A program made the position numbers and the translations under genes. From Acidimicrobiales bacterium (lineage in GTDB: Bacteria; Actinomycetota; Acidimicrobiia; Acidimicrobiales; UBA8190): 33,825 bases of DNA. This document shows positions 1-6,436 of this stretch, one piece after another. The first letter of the stretch is position 1. Each line of letters starts with the position of its first letter. The notes below the pieces were generated by a model that saw only the letters and a list, made by a program, of their open reading frames with translations, did not search any database and had not been told where the DNA came from. The stretch lies in NCBI GenBank assembly GCA_031292675.1, contig JARLGQ010000003.1, positions 1 to 33,825 of the forward strand, given 5' to 3'.

Positions 1-474
1 ACGACGTTCCTCTTCGGAACGCCGGAGCTCTATTCGTGGGTCGACAGGAACCCGAGGGTGCGGGTGCTTCGGACAGAAACCGTCAACGATCCCAGCAACA
101 TTGCCGCGCATCCCATGATGTGCTCGCTCAACACGGCGTTGCAGGTCGATCTCTGCGCCCAGGCCAATGCCAGCTTCGTCCATGGCCGCATCTATTCGGG
201 ATTCGGAGGCCAGCCTGATTTCGTGGTGGGAGCCCTGCACTCCGAGGGCGGACACGCCGTTGTGGCCCTGCCCTCGTGGCACGCCAAGAGCGACACGTCG
301 ACCATCGTCTCGCGGCTCGTCGAGCCGACGACCTCGTTCCAGCACTCGGCGGTGGTCACCGAACAGGGACGGGCCCTTCTCTTCGGCCGGAGTCAGCGGG
401 CCCAGGCGCGCCTGTTGATCAGTGAGGTTGCCCACCCGGACGCGCGCGCAGGCTTGTGGGAGTCGCTCGGCTGA
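1..474 (+). CDS. acetyl-CoA hydrolase / 4-hydroxybutyrate CoA-transferase family, C-terminal part (5' end outside window)
   Basis: The reading frame is open from base 1, so the start lies upstream of the window; 157 residues remain. They match the C-terminal domain of the acetyl-CoA hydrolase/transferase family, which moves CoA between acetyl-CoA and carboxylic acids such as acetate, succinate or 4-hydroxybutyrate. Visible hallmarks are GFGGQPDF followed by GALHSEGG, the VVTEQGRALLFGRS stretch (family form: TEyGvA.L.G.s) and the terminal ISEVAHPDARAGLWESL. The catalytic glutamate of the family lies further upstream and cannot be checked, so substrate is unknown. The gene converges on the pyruvate kinase gene with a 58-bp spacer. 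Family assignment is firm; the choice between hydrolase, succinyl-CoA:acetate transferase and 4-hydroxybutyrate transferase is open. Confidence 0.85.
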   Translation, partial: TTFLFGTPELYSWVDRNPRVRVLRTETVNDPSNIAAHPMMCSLNTALQVDLCAQANASFVHGRIYSGFGGQPDFVVGALHSEGGHAVVALPSWHAKSDTSTIVSRLVEPTTSFQHSAVVTEQGRALLFGRSQRAQARLLISEVAHPDARAGLWESLG

Positions 475-483
475 GTCACCACT

Positions 484-531
484 CGTTCGCCGACCCGAGA
501 GAAGCGCGCCATCCCCGGAAGGAGGCGAACG
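484..531. terminator. possible bidirectional stem-loop between convergent genes
   Basis: CGTTCGCC at 484-491 is the exact reverse complement of GGCGAACG at 524-531, giving an 8-bp stem with a 32-nt loop between the 3' ends of the CoA-transferase and pyruvate kinase genes. There is no real T-run, and the loop is long, so this is only a candidate transcript-end structure. Confidence 0.3.
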
Positions 532-532
532 A

Positions 533-2464
533 TTATGCCGTGTCGACCCAACTGCGCAAGGGTCGAAGGAGGGGCGTCTTCTTGCGCTGATGTCCCGACA
601 TGCGCCGCAGGATGTCATCGAGAACGACGATGGCGGTGTCGACGTGAGCCCCTTTGTTCAACATGACGCATTCTGCTCTCTGGGACATGGCCGCATCGGT
701 GACTTCGGCACGAGAGGGCTGTCCCGTGCGCGCCAGCTGGTCGAGCACCTCGGTGGCCCAGATCACCGGCAGGTGAGCCGCCTCGCACAGCCACAGGATC
801 TCCTCTTGAACCTCGGCGAGGCGTTCGTAGCCGGCTTCGACGGCCAGATCCCCCCGGGCGATCATGACGCCCACGAGGGGAGACCGCATGGCATGCAGGA
901 GGATCTCGGGAAGGCGGGCGAACGCCGCGGTGGTTTCGATCTTCAGGATGAGGCCGAGATGTTCACCCCCGACGCGTCGGAGGTACTCGTGGACCTGGTC
1001 GACGTCGTGCTCGTTACGCAGGAACGACACTGCCACCATGTCGGCGTGGGCGGCGGCCACCTCGAGCAGCGGAAGGTCGGCGTCGGTCACGGTGGCCAAG
1101 GGGAGAGCGGTGTCGGGCAGGTTGATCCCCTTCTCGGCGCGAAGACGCGAGCCCTTCGGTGAGGCGGTGAGGATCCGGACCCTGAGCCCGTCTGCCGCCA
1201 CGCCGTCGATCGTGCCGGTCATCTTCCCGTCGTCCAGGATCACCCGCTGGCCGACGTCGGCCGCCTCCAGGGCGGAAGGGAGCGTACAGCCGATGCGGGC
1301 GTATCCGGGCTGGCCGTGCCGCCACGGCGCGGCCGGCTCTAAATCGCTCGTGAGCACGAGGAGGTCCCCGACGCCCAGCACGTGGCATTGAGGGATTCGC
1401 GCCAGCATGCCCACCCGGGTCGCGTCGCCCGCGCACGTCAACGTGGTCCCGGTCTCCACGAAGGCCGTGTCCCAGGCCTCGACAACGAGCCGCTTGGGGG
1501 TGGCCTCCACCACCCGGATCTCCCGCGGCGAGCCGCGGGTATCGACGACATCGAGAACGTCTCCCGGGTGACGGCGCCCGATCCACGACGGGTCCACGGG
1601 CAGCGCTCGAGAGGGGTGGTCTGAATCGGACTCGGGCACCAAGGTGACGAACGCCGGTGCGATCGGCACGCCCCGCAGGTCTCGCTGAGGTCGAAGCTTC
1701 ACGACCCGTGGCCCGTCGAGCAGGGGGCCCGTCCGCATCTTGGGCCCGGGAAGGTCCATCGACACTCGGCAGTGACGATGGGTCTCGTCGGACGCCTTGC
1801 GCACGCTGCGAGCCATGCGTTCCCATCGGTCTGGGTCGTCATGGGCACCGTTGATACGGGCGACGTCCATACCTCGAGCGACGAGGTGTCGCACCAGCAT
1901 GTAGTCGTCAGCGGCCGCGGTGGGCAGCGTGACCATGACGCGTGGCACCCGGCCTGGGGGTCGTGGGCCGAAGAGGGCGTCCGTGTTGCGGTCCAGGGCG
2001 TGACGTCCTTCCTCGAAGCTCAGTGTGGCCGGCCCGAGGTGGGGTTCCCGCCCCTCGAGCGCGGCGTGAACGCTCTCGACGGTGGCGAGCACGTGAGGCT
2101 CGCAGCGCCCCAACGACGACAGACCCCGCTCTCCCAGTTTGCGCTGGAGCTGGCGGACGTCTTCGTGTCGCAGGGCCAGGTAGTGGACGAGGTTGACCGC
2201 GTCCTGCACGTGGTCGGCGTGAACAGTGGCGATCTCCGGCCCATGGACATGCTCAAGGTGGTGCATGAGGGTTTCGAGCGCGGCCAACTCGGCACTGATG
2301 GCGGGCCGTTCGGGATCGCTCGTTGAGCGGCGGTGCAGGGAGCCAAGTCGTGGGCGAACCGTATCGAGCAGCGTCCGCCAAGACTCTCCGACAAGTCGAA
2401 CAGCTCGGATGGCTTCCGAAGTGCCGTGATCGAGGTTGGTGGACTGGCCACTTGGGGTGGACAC
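533..2464 (-). CDS. atypical pyruvate kinase with N-terminal helical extension, no C-terminal allosteric domain
   Basis: 643 residues if started at GTG 2464, which sits 6 nt after a strong AGGAGG; a longer start at 2491 has no good ribosome site. Residues about 30-150 form a helical, His/Leu-rich region containing LVHYLALRHEDVRQLQ and LSSLGR, as in the long bacterial pyruvate kinase-like subfamily. The kinase barrel begins near 174 (RVMVTLP) and contains DLPGPKMRTG near 240, the KIE lysine/glutamate motif and IARGDLAVE near 535, followed by ATEVLD and PSRAEVTDAAM. Normal pyruvate kinases (about 470 residues) end in an allosteric domain; here the protein stops soon after the barrel. Expected chemistry is phosphoenolpyruvate + ADP to pyruvate + ATP, but allostery must differ. 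It lies 63 bp downstream of hsp20 on the same strand, probably co-transcribed. Confidence 0.85.
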   Translation of the reverse strand: MSTPSGQSTNLDHGTSEAIRAVRLVGESWRTLLDTVRPRLGSLHRRSTSDPERPAISAELAALETLMHHLEHVHGPEIATVHADHVQDAVNLVHYLALRHEDVRQLQRKLGERGLSSLGRCEPHVLATVESVHAALEGREPHLGPATLSFEEGRHALDRNTDALFGPRPPGRVPRVMVTLPTAAADDYMLVRHLVARGMDVARINGAHDDPDRWERMARSVRKASDETHRHCRVSMDLPGPKMRTGPLLDGPRVVKLRPQRDLRGVPIAPAFVTLVPESDSDHPSRALPVDPSWIGRRHPGDVLDVVDTRGSPREIRVVEATPKRLVVEAWDTAFVETGTTLTCAGDATRVGMLARIPQCHVLGVGDLLVLTSDLEPAAPWRHGQPGYARIGCTLPSALEAADVGQRVILDDGKMTGTIDGVAADGLRVRILTASPKGSRLRAEKGINLPDTALPLATVTDADLPLLEVAAAHADMVAVSFLRNEHDVDQVHEYLRRVGGEHLGLILKIETTAAFARLPEILLHAMRSPLVGVMIARGDLAVEAGYERLAEVQEEILWLCEAAHLPVIWATEVLDQLARTGQPSRAEVTDAAMSQRAECVMLNKGAHVDTAIVVLDDILRRMSGHQRKKTPLLRPLRSWVDTA

Positions 2465-2527
2465 GTAGCTCCTCCTGACTGCGCCGAGCATGCACCCAAT
2501 GTCGGACCGCTCAGATGTGTCCGGCGT

Positions 2528-2956
2528 TCATGTCCGGGTGACAGGCACCTTGGTGGAGGTCGCTTCGGTCTTTGCTGGGCAAGGGATCCGAACTTCGAGG
2601 ACCCCGTCGGAGTAGGTGGCCTTCACGTCCTCTGCGACTGCACCGCCCGGCAGGGCGATCTCACGCTCGAACTCGCCGTACCGGAACTCAGAGCGGTATC
2701 CCCGCCTCTCCTTGTGCTCGGCCTTCTGCTCCCGGCGGGCGTGGATGCGTACCACCCCGTTCTCGGTAGTGATTTCCACGTCCTTGTCCGGGTCGACGTC
2801 CGGCAATTCCGCCCGAACGACGAGGGTGTCTCCTTCATGGAATTCCTCCACCCGGAGCCACTCCTGATCGCTGTCCAACTCGAACAATCGCCTCCACCGC
2901 TGCCAGGAGACAGGGGGCCAGTCGATCACATGATTCTCACGATGCACGAGCGCCAT
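2528..2956 (-). CDS. Hsp20 / alpha-crystallin small heat-shock protein
   Basis: 142 residues starting at ATG 2956, preceded by GGAG at 5-nt spacing; an in-frame extension to 3097 is Arg-rich and has no family resemblance, so I reject it. The alpha-crystallin domain covers roughly residues 35-128: LRVEEFHEGDTLVVRAELPD, DVEITTENGVVRIHARR, the YRSEFRYGEFEREIALP strand pair and the A.YSDGVLEVRIP end motif. A VPV near the C-terminus may serve as the I-x-I oligomer contact. Role: ATP-independent holdase for unfolding proteins in the cytoplasm. It sits between a zinc-ribbon gene and the pyruvate kinase gene on the same strand. With DUF1918 and UspA genes nearby, this looks like a stress block; that is inference. 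Confidence 0.93.
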   Translation of the reverse strand: MALVHRENHVIDWPPVSWQRWRRLFELDSDQEWLRVEEFHEGDTLVVRAELPDVDPDKDVEITTENGVVRIHARREQKAEHKERRGYRSEFRYGEFEREIALPGGAVAEDVKATYSDGVLEVRIPCPAKTEATSTKVPVTRT

Positions 2957-3105
2957 TTTGTCTCCGTTCGCTGCGGCACGTCTCGGGTGCCCTGTCTCTA
3001 TCCTCCGTCGTTCAGCACGGCCAGAGCTAGAGCCGAACGTCCCATCCCGACTCGCGATGTGTCTCCGTACGTAGAGCCTTCGCCCGTTGCCTTGCACCGA
3101 GTCGA

Positions 3106-3372
3106 CTACGCGCCGCGCCGGCGCCAGGGCGGGCTGTGCAGGGGTTCGGGCTGTGCCTGATGTGGTTTCTCGGCGTGTTCAGGCGCCAGAACCTTCCCCT
3201 CGCCGCGCAAGATCTCCCGGCACCGATGGCACAGCCCCTTCCGTACGCTGTCGTTGGACCCGCAGCGCTCACACACATCCGCGTGAGGATGGGGGTGAAT
3301 GTGCGGGTGCGCAGACGGCCACTGGACTTCGTCGGCCTGCTCACTGCTGTCGTCGTCTTCGTGCGTACTCAC
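3106..3372 (-). CDS. small His-rich zinc-ribbon protein, unknown function
   Basis: An 88-residue protein is proposed from GTG 3372 (GGGAG just upstream). The open frame continues to 3624, but that extension is Ser/Thr/Pro-rich without domain character, so the start is uncertain. Residues 1-20 are acidic (THEDDDSSEQADE). Next comes a histidine run, HPHIHPHPH (22-30), then a two-knuckle ribbon CERCGSND...LCHRC with four cysteines (34, 37, 48, 51; CxxC-10-CxxC). The tail is basic and Pro-rich. The cysteine pairs and histidines suggest Zn or other metal binding; no catalytic family is recognised. It lies 149 bp upstream of hsp20 on the same strand and may share its transcript. The conserved ribbon supports it as a real gene, but I cannot name a function. 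Confidence 0.55.
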   Translation of the reverse strand: MSTHEDDDSSEQADEVQWPSAHPHIHPHPHADVCERCGSNDSVRKGLCHRCREILRGEGKVLAPEHAEKPHQAQPEPLHSPPWRRRGA

Positions 3373-3529
3373 GCTCCCAGCGTCACTCGTTCGCCCGGTG
3401 TCCACCAGGGCCGAAGGTCCACAACAGCAAGACGAGAAGGAATCGCTTCCCGGGGAAGAGGCGAGTTGCCGACGCTGTTGTACCAATTGAGTCCAGTGTG
3501 GATCCGGAGAGGAGGTGGTTAGGGGTGTG

Positions 3530-3640
3530 ATGAGGGTGAATATCGAGCCCGAGGCGAGCGGCGAAGGGGTGGCCAATTTGGCTGGGCAGGCCTCAGACAG
3601 TTCGGCAAGCGGCTTGTTGATCAAGGCGTTGCAGTGGTAG
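3530..3640 (+). CDS. possible 36-residue small ORF, unknown
   Basis: ATG 3530 to TAG 3640 encodes 36 residues: MRVNIEPEASGEG at the start and SGLLIKALQW at the end. An AGGAGGTGG stretch lies about 13 nt upstream of the ATG, a little far, with a closer AGGGG. A T-run hairpin 70 bp downstream reads in the same direction. I recognise no family and it is small, so it may be chance. The aligned ribosome site, ORF and terminator are the only support. Confidence 0.25.
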   Translation: MRVNIEPEASGEGVANLAGQASDSSASGLLIKALQW

Positions 3641-3710
3641 GGCCCACAAGCCCATGAGTAGTGCCTGTTCCCTGGTGTCGTCAGGCCCGGGATCCGGAAG
3701 TCAGGAGAGG

Positions 3711-3746
3711 CGCCCGGTTCCCCTCAATTGTGGGACGGGCGTTTTT
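3711..3746 (+). terminator. rho-independent-type hairpin plus TTTTT, plus strand
   Basis: CGCCCG (3711-3716) and TCCC pair with GGGA and CGGGCG (ending 3741), broken by a 2-nt bulge and with a short ATTG-containing loop; TTTTT follows at 3742-3746. The T-run lies on the plus strand, although the adjacent annotated genes are on the minus strand. It would therefore end a plus-strand transcript from 3373-3711, or protect the 3' end of DUF1918 if it works in both directions. Confidence 0.5.
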
Positions 3747-3759
3747 CGCTTGTCTGCGA

Positions 3760-3954
3760 TCACGCGACCGGGTAGTGCTCGACCACGGCATCTTCCCCAG
3801 GAAAGTACATGCCTTCGTGCCCGTCGTCGCTCCAACGCACCCGGTACGGCGGGGCTCCTTCTGGGCCCTGGACGGCCAGAATGACCGCGTCGCGATCGGA
3901 CTCTCCGACACGGTGGCCACGTACTACGATTTTGTCTCCGATGGCTGCTCGCAT
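3760..3954 (-). CDS. DUF1918 domain protein
   Basis: 64 residues from ATG 3954, 8 nt after AGGAGG; the in-frame upstream ATG at 3999 lacks this support. The sequence MRAAIGDKIVVRGHRVGE, then the PYRVRWSDDGHEG stretch and a closing FPGEDAVVEHY, is a near-standard DUF1918 domain. DUF1918 is a small actinobacterial SH3-like barrel domain, also found fused to other domains; its biochemical role is not established. The gene diverges from uspA over 284 bp containing several palindromes. A second, diverged copy of the fold occurs at 32189-32512. Confidence 0.9.
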   Translation of the reverse strand: MRAAIGDKIVVRGHRVGESDRDAVILAVQGPEGAPPYRVRWSDDGHEGMYFPGEDAVVEHYPVA

Positions 3955-4024
3955 GGTTCGCGCCTCCTCATGAGGTCGGCATTGCCGGCATCTGGCCAAA
4001 ACGGTACGCCCCTCCCTGGTGAAC

Positions 4025-4040
4025 GCAAAGGGTCCTTTGC
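4025..4040. promoter_or_regulatory. palindrome in the DUF1918/uspA divergent spacer
   Basis: GCAAAGGGTCCTTTGC: 7-bp arms GCAAAGG/CCTTTGC around GT, a near-perfect 16-bp palindrome. It lies 71 bp upstream of the DUF1918 start and 199 bp upstream of uspA, where a dimeric regulator could control both genes. No known operator is claimed. Confidence 0.4.
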
Positions 4041-4074
4041 CACTATTGAAGCCTCGTTCTCATCATGCGTCCGG

Positions 4075-4116
4075 AGGTCCCGGGCGGGGGGACCTTCGGC
4101 TCTATCGGTGCCCCCC
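4075..4116. promoter_or_regulatory. overlapping inverted repeats upstream of uspA
   Basis: AGGTCCC (4075-4081) and GGGACCT (4089-4095) are perfect 7-bp arms separated by 7 bp. Overlapping them, GGGGGG (4086-4091) can pair with CCCCCC (4111-4116), which is followed by TTT. The two pairings exclude each other, so this could be an operator plus a leader hairpin or weak attenuator ahead of uspA. The GTCCC..GGGAC order is the reverse of the arm order in the mycobacterial DosR box. Confidence 0.35.
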
Positions 4117-4136
4117 TTTCGAGAGCATGGTGGCGG

Positions 4137-4298
4137 GAGACCTACCGGACCGCCGGTTCTGGGCGCTCGGTGCCACCGGGTCATCTGGACAGGTTCACGA
4201 TGGTCGCGCACTCGGAGTGGTCAAAGGAGGGACGCACAATGACCAAGACTGCACAGCAAGGAAAGGCCGGAGGGCCTCGAGACCTACCGGACCGGCGG
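4137..4298 (+). repeat. 20-bp direct repeat spanning the uspA start
   Basis: GAGACCTACCGGACCG at 4137-4152 recurs at 4279-4294; over 20 bases (4137-4156 versus 4279-4298) there is one mismatch. The second copy encodes the RDLPDRR segment just before the first beta strand of UspA. The first is in the leader, where one frame also reads GDLPDRR. It may be the scar of a local duplication. Confidence 0.5.
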
Positions 4299-4718
4299 AT
4301 CGTCGTCGGCGTGGACGCGTCGGAGCAATCGAAAGAGGCATTGCGATGGGCGGCGCGTTACGCCGAAACTAGCGGTGCGAGCCTCGATGTCGTGCACGCC
4401 TGGCATGTCTCGGACGAACATGCGTGGCTGCAGAGCCTGCCTCCCCCCGCCAACCCGACGGACGTGGCTCGGAAAGCACTCGCGAACGTGGTCGATGAGG
4501 TGGTGGTCCCCGGAACGGTCCAGGTGCGCAGCTCTGTTCTCGAAGGACACGCCGCACACGTTCTGGTGAAGGCCTCTCAGGGTGCCGACATGCTGGTGGT
4601 GGGGAGCAGGGGGTTCGGCGGATTCGACGGGCTGTTGCTCGGGTCGGTGAGCGGGCACTGTGCGATACACGCGCCGTGCTCGGTCGTGATCGTCCGACCC
4701 GCCGCTGCGGTGGGGTAG
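4239..4718 (+). CDS. universal stress protein, ATP-binding UspA type
   Basis: 159 residues from ATG 4239, preceded by AGGAGG 8 nt upstream; a longer in-frame start at 4065 is not supported. A single Usp domain is visible: the first strand RIVVGVDASEQSKEAL carries the adenine-contacting Asp, and near the end GSRGFGGFDGLLLGSVS matches the nucleotide motif G-2x-G-9x-G-S, so this is the ATP-binding subclass. The last strand is CSVVIVRP. The first 20 residues (TKTAQQGKAGGPRDLPDR) are an extra polar leader. Usp proteins act in the cytoplasm in starvation, hypoxia and stress survival. It diverges from the DUF1918 gene and is followed by the NfeD-slipin pair on the same strand after 158 bp. Confidence 0.93.
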   Translation: MTKTAQQGKAGGPRDLPDRRIVVGVDASEQSKEALRWAARYAETSGASLDVVHAWHVSDEHAWLQSLPPPANPTDVARKALANVVDEVVVPGTVQVRSSVLEGHAAHVLVKASQGADMLVVGSRGFGGFDGLLLGSVSGHCAIHAPCSVVIVRPAAAVG

Positions 4719-4841
4719 CAACACGAGCGCCACGTCGCCGCCGGGTCCCGCTGGGCCCAGCCGCTGGGAAGCGATGCCCGGACCTCCCGATGATCCGGTC
4801 GCCGCCGTCGGCCCGCCAACATCGGCGCCGTACCGTGGCGG

Positions 4842-4847
4842 TATGAT
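4842..4847 (+). promoter_or_regulatory. possible -10 element for nfeD-slipin
   Basis: TATGAT (one change from TATAAT) ends 29 bp before the NfeD start, an unusually AT-rich hexamer in this spacer. No clear -35 hexamer is seen. A perfect 12-bp palindrome GCTGGGCCCAGC at 4750-4761 lies upstream. Weak candidate only. Confidence 0.3.
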
Positions 4848-4876
4848 GGCGATGGCGCAACCACGAGGAGGCGCCC

Positions 4877-5371
4877 ATGTGGGTCATCGCCGGAGTCCTG
4901 CTCGGACTGCTGGTTCTTGCTTCGCTGGTCGGCTTCCATACCGGGCCGCACGCGCACTTCGCGGCCGGAGTGATCGGTGTCTGCGCCGCCGCCTGGCTCG
5001 TGTTCATGGCCGTCGACGGTCGGTCCGCCCCGGTCCTGTGGGCCCTGTTGAGCGCAGATGTCGTGGTCTCGGCCGGGATGGGGATCATGGCGTGGAACGG
5101 GTTGTCGGGGCGGGCCACTGCCGTGCACCACGTCCACTCCCTCGAGGGCTCGGAGGGCGTCGCCGTCGGCGATCTGACACCCGTGGGCATCGTGCGGGTC
5201 GGCGGAGAGGACTGGTCGGCGGTGTCGGTCAACGGGAACGTGCGATCGGGCGGCCGGGTCCAGGTCCTCCGCGCCGCGGGTTTGCGCCTGGACGTCTGGG
5301 GCGAGGACATCGAGGCACTTCCCGAAGACGGGACCTTCAGCCTCGACAAGCACAAGGAGCGGAACACGTGA
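4877..5371 (+). CDS. NfeD-like membrane protein
   Basis: 164 residues; ATG 4877 follows GAGGAGG at about 5-nt spacing. Three or four hydrophobic segments fill residues 1-80 (VIAGVLLGLLVLASLVGF, FAAGVIGVCAAAWLVFMAV, VLWALLSADVVVSAGMGI). They are followed by a soluble beta-rich OB-fold domain, about 90-150, with the VGDLTPVGIVRVGG and SGGRVQVLRAAGLRLDVW strands typical of NfeD C-domains. NfeD proteins partner SPFH/stomatin proteins in membrane microdomain organisation and, in some lineages, with a ClpP-class protease. The gene overlaps the slipin gene by 4 bp (GTGA), which indicates translational coupling and fits the usual pair. No protease gene is adjacent. Confidence 0.82.
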   Translation: MWVIAGVLLGLLVLASLVGFHTGPHAHFAAGVIGVCAAAWLVFMAVDGRSAPVLWALLSADVVVSAGMGIMAWNGLSGRATAVHHVHSLEGSEGVAVGDLTPVGIVRVGGEDWSAVSVNGNVRSGGRVQVLRAAGLRLDVWGEDIEALPEDGTFSLDKHKERNT

Positions 5372-6330
5372 TCGTCGGCATCGTCATCGGGGTGGTGGTC
5401 CTCTTCCTGCTCGTCATGTTGGCGTTCTCGGTGAAGATCATCCGTGAGTACCAGAGGATCGTGTTGTTCCGGCTCGGTCGGGCCGTGGGGGTCAGGGGGC
5501 CGGGGCTCGTCCTCATCAACCCCGTGACCGACCGGACCTCGTGGGTGGATCTTCGGGAGCGGTTTCTCGAGATCCCGCACCAGACGGCCATCACCAAGGA
5601 CAACGCGTCCATTTCGATCGACTTCATTATCTTCTACAAGGTCGTCGACCCCTCGATGACCGTTCTGCAGGTGCAGAACTTCGCGGCCGCCGCCCAGAAC
5701 GTCGCAGCCACCACGCTTCGGAGCGTGGTGGGGGACATGCCCCTCGACGACGTGTTGTCCAAACGTGAGGATATGAACGCGTCGCTGCGAGTCCGCCTCG
5801 ACGAGGTCACCGAACGCTGGGGCGTCAAGGTGACCACCGTGGAAGTGCGCGAGGTCAACCCTCCTGCCGGTGTCCTGGACGCCATGACACGCCAGATGTC
5901 GGCCGAGCGCACCCGCCGGGCCGCCATCACCGAAGCCCAGGGCCAGAAGCAGGCCGCCATCACCTTGGCCGAGGGCACCAAGCAGGCCGCCATCCTGGGC
6001 GCCGAAGGGGAGCGGCAGTCCGCCATTCTCCGGGCCGAAGGGCTGGCGGCAGGACTCCAGACCATCCTCGTGGTCGGGCGAGGCCTCGATACCAACACGA
6101 TGCAGCTCCAGTACCTCGAGACGTTGAAGCAAGTGGGCACCGCTCCTTCGACGAAGATCGTCGTCCCCATGGAGTTGTTGGGCGGGATCATGAACGGGCT
6201 ACGGGGAGTGTTGCCCGGAGAGTCGGCCAACGGCACCGGGGCATCCGGCGACGACGGAGCGTCGGGCGGGACCGTGTGGGTCGCCGACTCGACCAATCGG
6301 GGCGAGATCGGGGAAACTGGAGGCTCCTGA
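5368..6330 (+). CDS. slipin / SPFH-band 7 (stomatin-like) protein
   Basis: 320 residues from GTG 5368, overlapping nfeD by 4 bp. One N-terminal membrane anchor (VIVGIVIGVVVLFLLVML, residues 1-18) is followed by a band 7 domain beginning KIIREYQRIVLFRLGRA and RGPGLVLINP, with DNASISIDFIIFYKVVDP and LRSVVGDMPLDDVLSKRE. A long coiled region follows with repeated alanine-rich units (AAITEAQGQKQAAITLAEG, KQAAILGAEGERQSAILRAEG), which drives oligomer ring formation in this family. The Gly/Ser/Asp-rich last 45 residues are probably disordered. Expected role: membrane scaffold protein at the inner membrane, working with NfeD. Confidence in family is high; the cellular process is unknown. Confidence 0.93.
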   Translation: MIVGIVIGVVVLFLLVMLAFSVKIIREYQRIVLFRLGRAVGVRGPGLVLINPVTDRTSWVDLRERFLEIPHQTAITKDNASISIDFIIFYKVVDPSMTVLQVQNFAAAAQNVAATTLRSVVGDMPLDDVLSKREDMNASLRVRLDEVTERWGVKVTTVEVREVNPPAGVLDAMTRQMSAERTRRAAITEAQGQKQAAITLAEGTKQAAILGAEGERQSAILRAEGLAAGLQTILVVGRGLDTNTMQLQYLETLKQVGTAPSTKIVVPMELLGGIMNGLRGVLPGESANGTGASGDDGASGGTVWVADSTNRGEIGETGGS

Positions 6331-6436
6331 TCCCGACCCGGGCAGGCAGGCCGACGGCCGCCCAACACCCCACCGAGACAAGACGGCCCGGACGGGACCA
6401 CCTGCACACGCCCCTGGGCGAAGCGAGGGAGACGAA

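Larger units (their letters stand above)
3373..3759. other. 387-bp spacer between zinc-ribbon and DUF1918 genes
   Basis: No convincing conserved protein is visible here. It holds one possible 36-codon plus-strand ORF (3530-3640) and a hairpin with a T-run facing the same way (3711-3746), listed separately. Together they suggest a short plus-strand transcript between two minus-strand genes. Confidence 0.4.

Noticed and set aside
4075-4095. DosR-type hypoxia box upstream of uspA
   Set aside because: The arms are GTCCC...GGGAC, opposite in order to the GGGAC...GTCCC of the known box, so the motif is not claimed.
4369-6132. Long minus-strand open frame opposite uspA, nfeD and slipin
   Set aside because: No motif; overlaps three well-supported plus-strand genes.
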